Notes under the pieces: generated by a model
Databases searched by the model: none
What the model was told of the DNA's origin: nothing
What the model saw: the letters and a program-made list of their open reading frames with translations, nothing else
Part shown: positions 22,354 through 32,210 of the stretch, piece after piece
Layout: each line of letters opens with the position of its first letter
How positions within the stretch are numbered: position 1 is the stretch's first letter
Position numbers and translations under genes: made by a program
Assembly (NCBI GenBank): GCA_944739405.2
Contig: OX123197.2
Span: 61,108,047-61,172,046, forward strand
Source of the DNA: Euclidia mi
Lineage: Eukaryota > Arthropoda > Insecta > Lepidoptera > Erebidae
Direction: 5' to 3'
Length of the DNA: 64,000 nucleotides

Positions 22354-25300
22354 CTGCCCCCCTCTTTAACGTGTTCGTCTCGAACATCGTTGGACCCATG
22401 GTAACGAGCCAACCGGTCCACATGAACTATCTTCGGTGCACCTCGCGACCCCTTCTGGTTTCGATAGGTGACGTCGTTCATCCTGGTAATTATGCGATAT
22501 GGCCCGTCCCATCTGGCTTGTAACTTAGGCGATTTGCCTTTGCTTCGTACTGGGTTATGAAGCCACACCAATGATCCCTCATCGACGCCTTTGTTTTTTG
22601 CCTTCCGGTCGTAGCGAGTCTTCATCTTTTCAGACATCTGTTGTCCTGACTCCCTGATGTGCTCGTATACGTCGTTCATCTTGTTGCGTAGCTCGGTCGC
22701 GTAATCCGTTATATTGCGTGGAGATACTGGCGGAATACCGGTGATTAAGTCTGCTGGTAAACGTAATTCTCCGCCGAAATTGGCAAAAGCTGGTGTAACT
22801 CCTGTGGTTTCGTGGACCGCACTGCGATATGACAGAAGGAATGGTTGGATGTGCTTGTCCCAATCTCTTTGTTTGCTCTCCACGACCTTCGCCAGGTACC
22901 TTTCCAGTGATTGGTTAAATCGTTCAACCATGCCATCTGATTGCGGGTGATAAGCCGTGGTCCTGGTTTTATGTGCACCCATCACGCGACAAGTCTCCTT
23001 GAACACCTCGGATTCGAAGTTCCGGCCTTGATCGCTGTGGATTTCCAAGGGTACCCCGAATCGACAAAAGACTTCATGCACCAGCTTGTCGGCCACTGTG
23101 GTAGCTTCTTGATTTGGGATTGCAAATACTTCAAGCCACTTCGTGAAGTAATCCATCACAACCAAGAAGTATTTGTTTCCATCCTGGCTCTCGGGAAACG
23201 GCCCAGCTACATCCAAGGCTATGCGCTCCCATGGGGCTCCCACATTGTACACCTTTAATGCACCTCTGCTTCGAGTATGTGGCCCCTTGACAGCCGCACA
23301 ACTTGTGCATTTGCGGCACCAATCCTCGACGTCATCCCGATAGTGGAGCCAATAAAACCGCTCCCGGATCTTAGTAAGGGTCTTCTTAACTCCCATGTGA
23401 CCTCCCGAAGCACCATTGTGATAGAGTTGCAAGACTTCCGGCACCTTAGTTTTGGGCACTACCATTTGCAAATGGCACTGGTTACCGTGAGCGTTTTCCC
23501 ATTTGCGGCACAGAACTCCATCCTGGACAACCAAGCTTTCCCACTGTGTCCAATAACTCTTGGTGATAGGGCTCATTGCTGCGATATCACTCCATTTGGG
23601 CCTGGGAGCGCCTGATTTCTTCCTTTCAAGAATCGGCTGTACATCCTTGTCATCTTGCTGAGCACTCTGCAAAGCTTCTCTCCATTCGTCGCTTAGATCC
23701 GTCTTTAACATCCTCACTAGCGCTGCCTGCTTTGCTTCCTGTCGGCTACAGTGCTTGCACTGGTCGGGACACGGCCTACGCGATAGGGCATCTGCGTTAC
23801 CATGGGACTTGCCGCTGCGATGTTGTATTACAAAATCAAACTCTTGCAGTAGTTCAATCCATCTAGCTACTTGTCCTTCTGGGTCCTTAAATTGAAGTAG
23901 CCATTTCAGCGCTGCATGGTCGGTTCGCAGGTGGAATTTACGGCCCAACAAGTATTTGTTGAAATGCTGCAACGTCTTTACTACAGCCAAGAGTTCCCGC
24001 CTGGTGAGGCAGTAGTTTCTTTCGGGTTTGGATAAGGTCTTGCTGAAGTATGCTATAACAACTCCTTGATCACCCTTCTTCTGTGACAGCACGCCGCCAA
24101 TTCCGGTGTTACTGGCATATGTGTCAACTATGAATTCATGCTCATTGTCAGGGTAGCCTAGAATAGGTGCAGTACACAGATGTTCCTTAAGCTTCTGGAA
24201 TGCAACGTCACAGCTCTCATTCCAACAGAACTGCACTCTGTCTTCGGTGAGCTTATGAAGAGGTCGAGCAATGTCAGCAAAGTTCTTCACAAACCGTCTA
24301 TAGTAGGAGCATAATCCGAGGAATGCTCTGACCTGCGTTTTGTTCTCTGGAACTGGCCATTTCTTCACGGCAATGATCTTATCCGGGTCAGTTTGAATAC
24401 CGTTCTCCGAGACCACATGTCGTAGAAAGTTCACTTGCCGTCTGAATAACACGCATTTCTTCGGACTCAGCTTCAAATTAGCTCCTCGTATCTTTGACAG
24501 CACTTGCTCCAAGTTTCGAAGGTGATCCTGGAAGGTGCGCCCCACGATGATGATGGCATCCAAGTAGACCAGGCAGGCGTCTCCAATCAGTCCCATAAGC
24601 ACTCGCTCCATCAGTCTCTCAAAAGTAGCCGGAGCGTTGCACAATCCAAAGGGCATGACGTTAAATTGCCACAATCCTTTGCCTGTGGAGAATGCCGTCT
24701 TCTCTTTGTCTCGAGGATCTATTTCCACCTACCAGTAGCCACTTTTTAGGTCTAAGGTAGAAAACCACTTCATCCCCGTCAGCGTATCCAGTGTGTCATC
24801 GATCCTTGGCAGCGGGTAGCTGTCCTTCTTTGTGATGTCGTTTAATCGGCGGTAGTCTACACAGAAGCGCATGCTGCCATCTTTCTTCTTAACTAGCACC
24901 ACCGGAGAACACCACGGGCTAGACGAAGGCTCGATTACGCCTTCCTTCACCATACCGTCGATCATAGCTTCCACTTCACGTTCCCGTGCCACTGGCACAC
25001 GTCTTGGTCGCTGGCAATTGGTGCTTCACTTCCCGTGTTTATTTTGTGCTGGACTAGTGCTGTCTTCCCTATGTTGGCATCACTGGTCAAGAAAATATCG
25101 GCGAACCGGTTTAACATCTTCTTAGCCTTGGTCTTCTCTTCTTCTGACAGGGTACTTTGGCAGTCCTCCAAAAGTGAAGACACGTCGAATCGTGCAGCCT
25201 GAACCTTGGCGCTGGTAGGTTGCTCCTGACATCTACGCATCCAAGCCGCTCCTTCATAGGTGCCCAATTCCGTCCCTTTCTTGAGCAACACTTCCTTGTC

Positions 25301-25918
25301 ACTTGCATTTAGTGCGCGTACTGATGAACTTTTGGTACCCCTTACCAAGGTTCGTGCAATCTTCCACGATGCCTCTTTCTCTAGGCCTTCGATAAGTACG
25401 CAGCGGTTCCCTCGACCAGAACTCCCGGGTAAACAAACCGGTACAACCGTTTCCGACCGCGGTTGAAGCGTGACATTCTTCAGGCAGTACACTTTTCCTG
25501 AAGTTGCGCCTTCCATGAAGACTTCTTCCGAGCCACATTTCAACACTCCCTGGTTAACATCGATCTCGCAGCGATACTCCCGCATGAAGTCTAGGCCCAG
25601 GATGCAGTCGTCCACTATATCGGCCACGATAACTTTGTGACGGTAAACTTTGTTGCCTAGCTTCAGATCCACCTCCATTTCACCTCGGACGGTTATGTGC
25701 TGACCAGTAGCTGTTCTCAGATTCACACATTCATTGTTCCTGAAGCAGCCCCGAAGAACCCGTCTTGCCAGATGGAAACCGACCACTGTCCGAGAAGCAC
25801 CCGTGTCTAATGTCAGCTTGCATGGTGTTCTGTTAATTTCGCCTTCGATGATCAGGCTGTTCCAGTCACATGATTGCGAGATCGAGATACTTGGGGCTCT
25901 TCCATTACCAGCCAGCAC
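22320..25918 (-). pseudogene. Gypsy pol: protease, RT, RNase H, integrase (decayed)
   Basis: From the right: a protease with LDTGASRTVV (25,918-about 25,000), then after a frameshift near 25,000 the RT (VDYRRLND), an in-frame TAG at 24,729-24,731 just after LDLKSGYW, and a long frame 24,728-22,320. In that frame the YxDD box reads YLDA (Ala codon 24,555-24,557) and the first RNase H aspartate is Tyr (24,117-24,119, in VDTYASNTG). Integrase has an H-H-C-C zinc finger (HNGASGGH; CRKCTSC), DVAGPF, HSDQGRNF and GMVERFN, hence a complete D,D-E triad, and a chromodomain-less C-terminus. Pol would copy and integrate the element; here RT and RNase H are catalytically broken. Confidence 0.92.
22354..22369 (-). 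promoter_or_regulatory. polypurine tract
   Basis: Minus strand AAAGAGGGGGGCAG abuts the LTR. It would prime plus-strand DNA synthesis. Confidence 0.8.
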
Positions 25919-25938
25919 CCGCCCCGCAGTCCTGGCTT

Positions 25939-27327
25939 CTACTCGTTTCCCTGCTCTCGCTGCCTGGAAGGCACATCAGGCGACCCCGTTGGTGGAGACA
26001 GGGTGTCACCAGGCTGCCTACGCTTTGGGCAGCTCAAGCGGATATGGCCTCTTTCTCCGCAGTTGTAGCACCGAGGTGACGACACAACTTCCCTGATGCG
26101 GTGACCTCGGTCGTCGTGTCGCACTGCTTCCACCTCTAGAGCGTGGGCTAAGGCGTCCTTGAGGTCCTTGAAGTGCCCAAGCCTCACTGCTGCTCTTACC
26201 TCCAGGTCCCGGATCCCATCCGTAAACGCCTGTACGAGGTTCCCGTCAATAAGCGCAGGAGACGACTGGTATGCCTTCCTGACCAGCTTTTCCACCTCTA
26301 GAGCCCACTGCTGCAGAGTTTCTCCGGTGCGTTGCGTCCTGTCCTTCAGCTGAGCACGATACACATATTCGAGGTGCGCGTCTCCGTACCTCGCCTCCAG
26401 CGCCTCCAGAAGCTTCTCGTAGGTGACGTCTTGTCCAAGTGCCTCCAACACTGTCAAGGTCCGGTCGCGAAGGCCCAAGGTTAGGGCGGTTAAGGCCTGT
26501 TCTTTATTCTACCCATTTGATCACATCACAGCCTCGAACTGGATCTTGTATGCCGACCATGATGACGAGCCATCAAATGGTGGAACCTTAAATCCACGAG
26601 GTGAGGGCGCTACAGCCGCTGGTGTCACTTCGAGCCCACGCAACTTCTTCTCCACCTCAGCAACACAGGTCTCGTGGTGGTTGTGTACACGCTTCTCTTT
26701 AAAGGCGACGCGAGTCTCAAGCTTGTCGTGTACGAGCATCTCTACGTCGCTGATACGGGCCTCGTGCTGCTGAAGTTCCTCATTGACCGCCTTCAAGTCT
26801 TTCCCTACAGCGGCGCTGAGGTCTTTCATAAGCACCACCTGCTCCTCTAGGCGGCGCGCGTACTCCTCCTTGTCGCGCTGGAGCTGTTCTTCTAGGCGGC
26901 GCGCGTGCTCCTCTTGACGGCGAGCCTGCTCCTCCTTGTCGCGCTGAAGCTGTTCCTCCAGGCGGCGCGCGTGCTCCTCTTAAAGGCGAGCCTGCTCCTG
27001 TTGACGACGAGCCTGCTCCTCCTTGTCGCGCTGTAGCTGTTCCTCCAGGCGGCGCGCGTGCTCCTCTTGACGGCGAGCTTGCTCCTCCTGACGGCGGGCC
27101 TGCTCCTCCTGACGGCGGGCCTGCTCCTGCATGAACGCCATCAGAGCCGCGATGTCGGGCACCGTCACGGAGTGTGTGGCGCTTGCAGGCTCCACTGCAG
27201 CCGCGGAGTCGCCTGGTCCACCAGGCGATGGAGATGGAACGTCTCCGAAGCGTCTCTGGTCCAGGTCTTGCTGGCGCTGGTTCCTGGTACGCACACCTTC
27301 AGTTTCTTCCTTCGGCATAACCGGCAT
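25939..27327 (-). pseudogene. Gypsy gag with Arg/Glu/Gln coiled coil
   Basis: Starts MPVMPKEETEG at 27,327. A long charged helix of EEQARRQ and EEHARRLEEQLQRDK units follows, broken by a TAA at about 26,980-26,982, then KDLSAAVGKDLKAVNEELQQ coiled coil and the capsid opening KVPPFDGSSSWSAYK. A frame change near 26,520 leads to 26,478-25,939, with the capsid body (LTLGLRDRTLTVLEALGQD is just across the break) and one CCHC knuckle, CYNCGERGHIRLSC, near 26,070. It ends with TAG close before the protease frame, so pol needs a frame change or readthrough. Confidence 0.85.
26848..27130 (-). repeat. in-gene tandem repeats of the gag coiled coil
   Basis: Three 66-bp units encode 22-residue EEHARRLEEQLQRDK-type repeats, and 21-bp units encode ARRQEEQ. 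Length variation by slippage or unequal exchange is likely. Confidence 0.85.
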
Positions 27328-27329
27328 AA

Positions 27330-27625
27330 TTTATCCCTTTCTCAAATGCCGCCAAGAAACAAACATAAATATCTAAACTACGAGAAACCTCATTTAGAAT
27401 ATTTAAAGCCCTGACCGTTGGAGCAAATTTCTGCAAATTAGTGCGCGATGTAGGTACCTCAAACACCTTAGTCCTTGGCGCCTGCCGCAGTCTTGTATTT
27501 GGTACAAGCAACTTTAACGATTCCAAAACACTAGGGCTTCTTAATTTACCCCGGAACAATAAGAATATATATTTAGCCAAGGCTAAAATTCGCCTCACCT
27601 CCAAATTAGGGAAATATACATAATT
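27330..27625 (-). pseudogene. LINE ORF2 C-terminal fragment
   Basis: Minus-strand frame with RTNLQKFAPTVRALNILNEV and SRSLDIYVCFLAAFEKG, the ending style of Jockey/CR1-type ORF2 proteins (basic segment, then a conserved hydrophobic close). The frame runs on without a stop into the Gypsy sequence, which marks the junction at about 27,328. Only about 90 residues are left. Confidence 0.65.
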
Positions 27626-27689
27626 ATGTATATATATATTTTAAGGATAACTCGATCATTAGCTCCAAATCCTGTGTCGGAGAGAAAAC

Positions 27690-27835
27690 ATACCATTAAC
27701 GGACACAACAAACAGATTCGAAACAACAATTCGTGAATCACGCAGTGCTGTCTTGTGGGGGGAATCGAACCCACAACACTCGGCGCATTGTCAAGTGGCG
27801 AGGTGGCCGCGTAAACCACTACGCCAACCGTGCAG
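27690..27835 (-). mobile_element. tRNA-derived SINE (family C)
   Basis: GGAATCGAACCCACAACACT (B box on minus) and CCACTACGCCAACCGTGCAG (A-box end) match the copy at 59,665-59,872. Confidence 0.8.
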
Positions 27836-28084
27836 TAAAGTACTTATTTCCTTTAGTACAGTCAGTCACGCATGCCACTCTATGATAGATACGATCCACG
27901 TCAAAGGAAGTCGAGGATATCTCGAAGGTTTTAAGTATATCTAGGCTCAAAGGCCAAACTTTACTTTTTATGGACTCACTACAAAGTAGAACATACAGCC
28001 ATGACACCAGAACTGGCTACATACATACCTACCCGACAGACGTAATAAATGTATAGGCCAATTATTTTCAATTTATTTTTACAA

Positions 28085-28315
28085 CCTATAGTCCCAAACT
28101 AACTAGTACTATGATTACTAGACAATGGATAAACATTCATATATGTTTCTTTTTGTTTTGTTTTTTAGTAAATATTATACATAAATCACCCAGACCAAGA
28201 CTAACATCCATGTTCACGCACACAAATGTTTGACTTGAGCGGGAATCGAACGCGCTTCATTCGGCACGGCAGATGTTTACACGCCCGCTACACCATGGGG
28301 TCGTCTATATCTGTT
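28085..28315 (-). mobile_element. tRNA-derived SINE (family D)
   Basis: The right end has a minus-strand head (GGGAATCGAACGCGC; CCCGCTACACCATGGGGTCG), and the left end has TAGTCCCAAACTAACTAG and TACTAGACAATGGATAAAC. Confidence 0.7.
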
Positions 28316-29565
28316 CAACGATTTTGAATATTTAGGTAATAAACTTCCAAAATATATATTTTATAATATCAGTAAAATATCCATTAAGTAGCAAATTACT
28401 AAGTGGCAAAAAAATCAGAGCTTAATTTTCATTTTGTTTTTTCTGCAGTTTAAGTGACTGGCGGTAAATAATGTCAACTTGCAAAAACCAATTTGTTGCT
28501 CTCCGTATTGAGTTAATAAAAATATTCCCTTCATGAAGTGAACGGTAACGTGAAGTAATTTGTTATGGGCTATTATTTATAAGGCTGTGGGTTTAGTGCT
28601 GAACAAACCGATGTAAAATAAATGAAAATATTTCTAGAATATCTTTTGGCAAAGTCAAAATTCTTTATTCATTTGGGTCACAATGTGATTATAATTTTTA
28701 TTATAATCGTTCATTTCTCGACAAATAATTTCCATTTACATTTACTGCAAAATTCGCGAAGCATAGGTGTAGAACCGTGTGTCAGAACGTTGGCTTCCGA
28801 AGGTAAGAGAAAGTATTCCATTAATCTGAGGAAGGGGTGCGGGATGAGAGAGAAGGAAAACAAAGTCACCGGCACTCACACAATTTTTCTTTAAAACTTT
28901 ATCTTTTTAGAGACTGTCCTAAAGTTGCCCTAGATAAGTGGAAATTGTTGCAGAAGGCAGTGGAAGCTAATTTACATCATCCACTTGACCAGGGCAAGCA
29001 AAGAGTGTGACATATAGTTGACTGAGTTTCTCAGCGCTAACAATATCAAATACAATAATTAGAGTTAACTTACCGATCTTCACTTTTGTCAGGCCTGGAG
29101 CCACGCCAGATAAATACACAAAACTAGAGTGGCCACAATAGATTGTATGATATATCTACTTAGCTGCCAGACTCCAAACGCGACGTCTTCAACACGAGGA
29201 GAGGAGACAGGATTCACAATTTTCAAAATGTCAGAGTTCAAATATAACATTATATAGTTCATCAAATCGTTCTTTCATCAAATTATAGTTCATCGTTCGT
29301 CCCGGGCAAATCAAAATAGTGGCAATTTTACAAAAGGGTTCTACAAAATTCACATGTGCTTTCCAACAACGAGTTCCAACTCAGCTTTTTTTACTTTTTT
29401 TATGGTCGTAGACAATATATCTATTTCAAACAGAGACTGCTCCGCGAAACATATTTTTTAAAACCGCTTCTTCAGCTATGTAACAGTAACTCTTGTATTC
29501 CAATTAGAGGCAAACATAATATGACATGTCATCATACTTCTTCAAACAAAAAACAAAAATATATT
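28316..29565. other. non-coding flank left of the BEL composite
   Basis: No gene recognised. Short frames (28,622-28,894; 29,356-29,604) have no domains; the second runs into the BEL LTR. Ends with GCTCT at 29,566-29,570, the BEL target duplication. Confidence 0.5.
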
Positions 29566-29570
29566 GCTCT

Positions 29571-30049
29571 TGGTTCGGCGTTACCCCGAAACCGAAGGTT
29601 CTAGGCGATTTGGAGAAGGATTAATATTGTGGACTGTAGGATGGCAGTTCTTCGGCGACTAGGGGATGAGGGAAAGCGGAAGAGGTGATGTGGTTAGGAG
29701 CCTCTTACCTTGCAAATGGCAGCCTCGTAGTGTCTTCAAGTATATTGAAGCTGCTTTAATCACTCCACTACACAAATCACTTTCACTCGCGAGCGGTTTT
29801 GTTGAGTTTTGTATAAGCGGTAATAATATATATGGCGGTGCGGTTCAGTGTGGTACGGTGCGGCGGACATGAGTTTTTTTAGCGTCTCGAATGTTCCATT
29901 TTTCTTTCGTCTCCGTTGAGCAGGGCGGTCAATAGCGAGGCATTTTGGGGAGGGGATTCATGGAAAGGATCGCTCGGATTGGCCGAGCAGCGACGAACCA
30001 TTGACGTTGATGTGATTTGTTCACGATGAAAAGGTAGATGGCGCTACCA
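29571..30049 (-). repeat. 3' LTR of the BEL element
   Basis: Minus strand TGGTAGCGCC...CGCCGAACCA, 479 bp. It differs from 53,922-54,401 at about 19 positions plus one indel. Confidence 0.93.
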
Positions 30050-30062
30050 TATCCCCCCGGCC
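30050..30062 (-). promoter_or_regulatory. BEL polypurine tract
   Basis: Minus strand GGCCGGGGGGATA ends at the LTR border. Confidence 0.8.
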
Positions 30063-30305
30063 CTAAGGGGTTGCCTTTAAAAGAGATAGAATTGAACTTA
30101 GCTACGTTGAGTGTACTACCGCATAACCCATCAATAGGCTAAGACAGCGATATGATAATAAAATTAATCTAAATTAACTTTAGCGAAAACTTCAAACGCA
30201 ATAATAGCGAAAACTACAAACTAAATACTTAAACTAAGAGGTAGGTCCAACTTCAGGCTAGATCTCACTGAGTTGGAAGCGGACAGAGACGCACAACAGG
30301 GCGCT
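30063..30305 (-). pseudogene. BEL pol C-terminal codons and 3' UTR
   Basis: The minus frame VVRLCPLPTQ followed by TGA (30,267-30,265) has the RLCPLP-type ending common in BEL pol. It is the lost end of the frame interrupted at 46,218. The remaining about 200 bp are the 3' UTR with no coding. Confidence 0.75.
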
Positions 30306-30985
30306 ACCATATCCCCCCGAATTGGGCGCGACCGAAGAGAGATGGCTTGACGGGCGGCGTAAAGATCACGTGGCGTAGATGCGTAGATGCTGATGCTGAT
30401 CTGATGACGGTGTGTAGATGGAGAATACCGGTATTTCTGCGCCGGTAGGAGATGGCAGAGAGACAGAGACAGACCGGTCCAGGTGAGACGTCGGAAGAGA
30501 GGTCCACGGAGATGTAGTTTCGTGCTAGTGATGCGGGCTCCCGATGCGGAGGCTTATCGTCGACCACGAGGTTTCGGCGATGGTGCAGGCTCGATGTAGA
30601 GGCTTACTGTCGACCAAGAATTTCGGCGGTGGTGCAGGCTCGACGTAGGAAGAGGCTTACTGTCGACCACGGTGTTGGACGGGTGTCGGATGCGGGCTCG
30701 GCGCGACAGGCTGAGACTGACCGTCGATCTCAGTGACAAAAACGGCGACCACGGATTCGGATCTCTGGGTTTATACGGAAACCACTTACGAGATCCCACT
30801 TCTGACACCAATGTTAGGCGGCAGCCGCTGATTGTCTTTTTAAAAAAAACACCAAAAGTTCCAAACTACCGAATTTATTACCGAAAACGATACAACGTAT
30901 TTGACCTCACTTTTCTCTTCACGATACAACACGCGGGAACGCGGTTTTAGGGAGTACTGGTCGGTACTGATGTAGGGCTGTGACT
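30306..30985 (-). mobile_element. inverted errantivirus 5' end: LTR piece, primer site, leader
   Basis: 30,812-30,985 is the reverse complement of the last 174 bp of the LTR at 37,930-38,189. On the minus strand it is followed at 30,811-30,791 by TTGGTGTCAGAAGTGGGATC, a primer binding site of tRNA-Leu type (from memory), then CTCGTAAGT, a good splice donor, and leader-like non-coding sequence down to about 30,306. The edge shares the 20-base block GGGGGGATATGGTAGCGCC with the BEL polypurine-LTR border. This orientation is opposite to the two full copies that follow. Confidence 0.8.
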
Positions 30986-31190
30986 CATTTTAGATAGTAT
31001 GTTCCTGATATTGCTGATTCTGTAAGTAGTTTCTAATTATCTTAATTTTATCTCTGTGTCTGTATTTTTGTGTTTATCTCTGTGTGATAATCTGTGTCCT
31101 ATCTCTGTGTATCCTATATCGTTTTATCCTATATCGTGTTATCCTAAATCCCTAAATCGTTTTCTATATCAGTGCCCTGAATCCTAAATC

Positions 31191-32027
31191 ATGTCTATCA
31201 AAAACGAATCCCAAGTCAAGGTCACCTTAAGTGTGCTCACAAAATTCATAAAGCCATATAAGGGAGACCGCGAAAGTCTTCCTGCATTCCTAACTAATTG
31301 CGACAATGCCATGTCCTTGGCAGCATCTGAGCAACAAGGCATACTGTGCACATATATTATCTCGCAGTTAGAGGGCAAAGCACAATTAGCGTGCAGCCTT
31401 AAAACTTTTTCCCAGTGGACAGATTTAAAAGCATTCCTAAAATCTACTTTTAGCGAAAGGAAGCATAGTTCACATCTACTTGTCGACTTACAAAATTGCA
31501 AACAGTTATCAAATGAAACTGTCACCCAATATTCTCTTAGAATAGAAGCTTGCTTAACCCGAATCCAGGCCGACATCCACTATTCCTGTTCCAACCCAAC
31601 AGAGCTAGTTGGCAGGATAGCTGCAATGGAGGACCTTGCACTTAACACCTTCATTATGGGACTTAACTCCGACATATCAAACATTGTTCGCTGTCGTAAC
31701 CCTTCCACCTTAAATAACGCGGTAACGCATGCCGTGGAAGAGGAAAAGTTACTAAATCTAAATCGCCTATCCCAACGTTCTAGTAATACCAAATTTTGTA
31801 ATTTCTGTAAAAAGCAAGGTCATACTGCTACTGAGTGTTTCAAGAAAAAATCTAGCCAACCTGTCCAAAAATCTCCTAATCCCCAAAGGTCTTTTCATGT
31901 CCCAAATCCTACCCCCTCATTTTCAGGTAATAATTATAACCCAAATTTTAATAAATTTTGTGCTTACTGTAAACATAAGGTCATATTATTACGGAGTGTC
32001 GTAAGCGTCAGTATAATAATAATATGA
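31191..32027 (+). pseudogene. errantivirus gag, copy 1 (frameshifted)
   Basis: Starts MSIKNESQ, as in copy 2. The capsid region is intact, and the first CCHC knuckle CNFCKKQGHTATEC is present. Near 31,980, within the second knuckle (CAYCKHK), bases are lost and the frame ends at 32,027, about 49 codons short of copy 2. The downstream DNA through the frameshift signal is otherwise the same as copy 2. Confidence 0.88.
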
Positions 32028-32151
32028 ACCGTTCCCACAACTCTCAACCTGACGCCGCCACACGAGCTCAAAGTAGCGCCGCCGGTTCACATGTACCGAA
32101 TAGCAGTACACGCGTACATACCGTACATTGTTGCGATCATAATAACGATGA

Positions 32152-32210
32152 TTTAAACACAGAGTGATTTCGGGTGCGTGCCTACCGAAATATTTTAGTT
32201 ATAATGGCAC
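32152..32210 (+). promoter_or_regulatory. -1 ribosomal frameshift signal, copy 1
   Basis: TTTAAAC at 32,152-32,158, 8-nt spacer, stem ATTTCGG (32,167-32,173) with CCGAAAT (32,185-32,191); loop GTGCC (32,178-32,182) complements GGCAC (32,206-32,210). Same as copy 2, but the upstream gag frame is already broken. Confidence 0.8.

Larger units (their letters stand above)
21937..27328 (-). mobile_element. second Ty3/Gypsy element, 5'-truncated
   Basis: Minus-strand order is gag (27,327-25,939), protease/RT/RNase H/integrase (25,918-22,320), polypurine tract and 3' LTR. No second LTR is found to the right; instead a LINE C-terminal fragment meets gag at about 27,328. No env. CTAT precedes the LTR end at 21,933-21,936, but its partner is lost. 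Nonsense, frameshift and active-site changes are scattered through pol. Confidence 0.9.

Noticed and set aside
22320..26838. Numerous plus-strand frames across the minus Gypsy element
   Set aside because: All are shadows of the minus-strand gag and pol.
27058..27414. Leucine-rich plus-strand frame, like a signal or membrane protein
   Set aside because: It is the antisense reading of the gag coiled-coil repeats.
30554..30811. 85-codon Ser/Pro/Arg-rich minus frame as a gene
   Set aside because: It overlies the inverted primer site and leader; no homologous domain.
31184..31576. Minus-strand 130-codon frame, repeated at 38,409
   Set aside because: Antisense of gag; its conservation reflects the duplicated gag.
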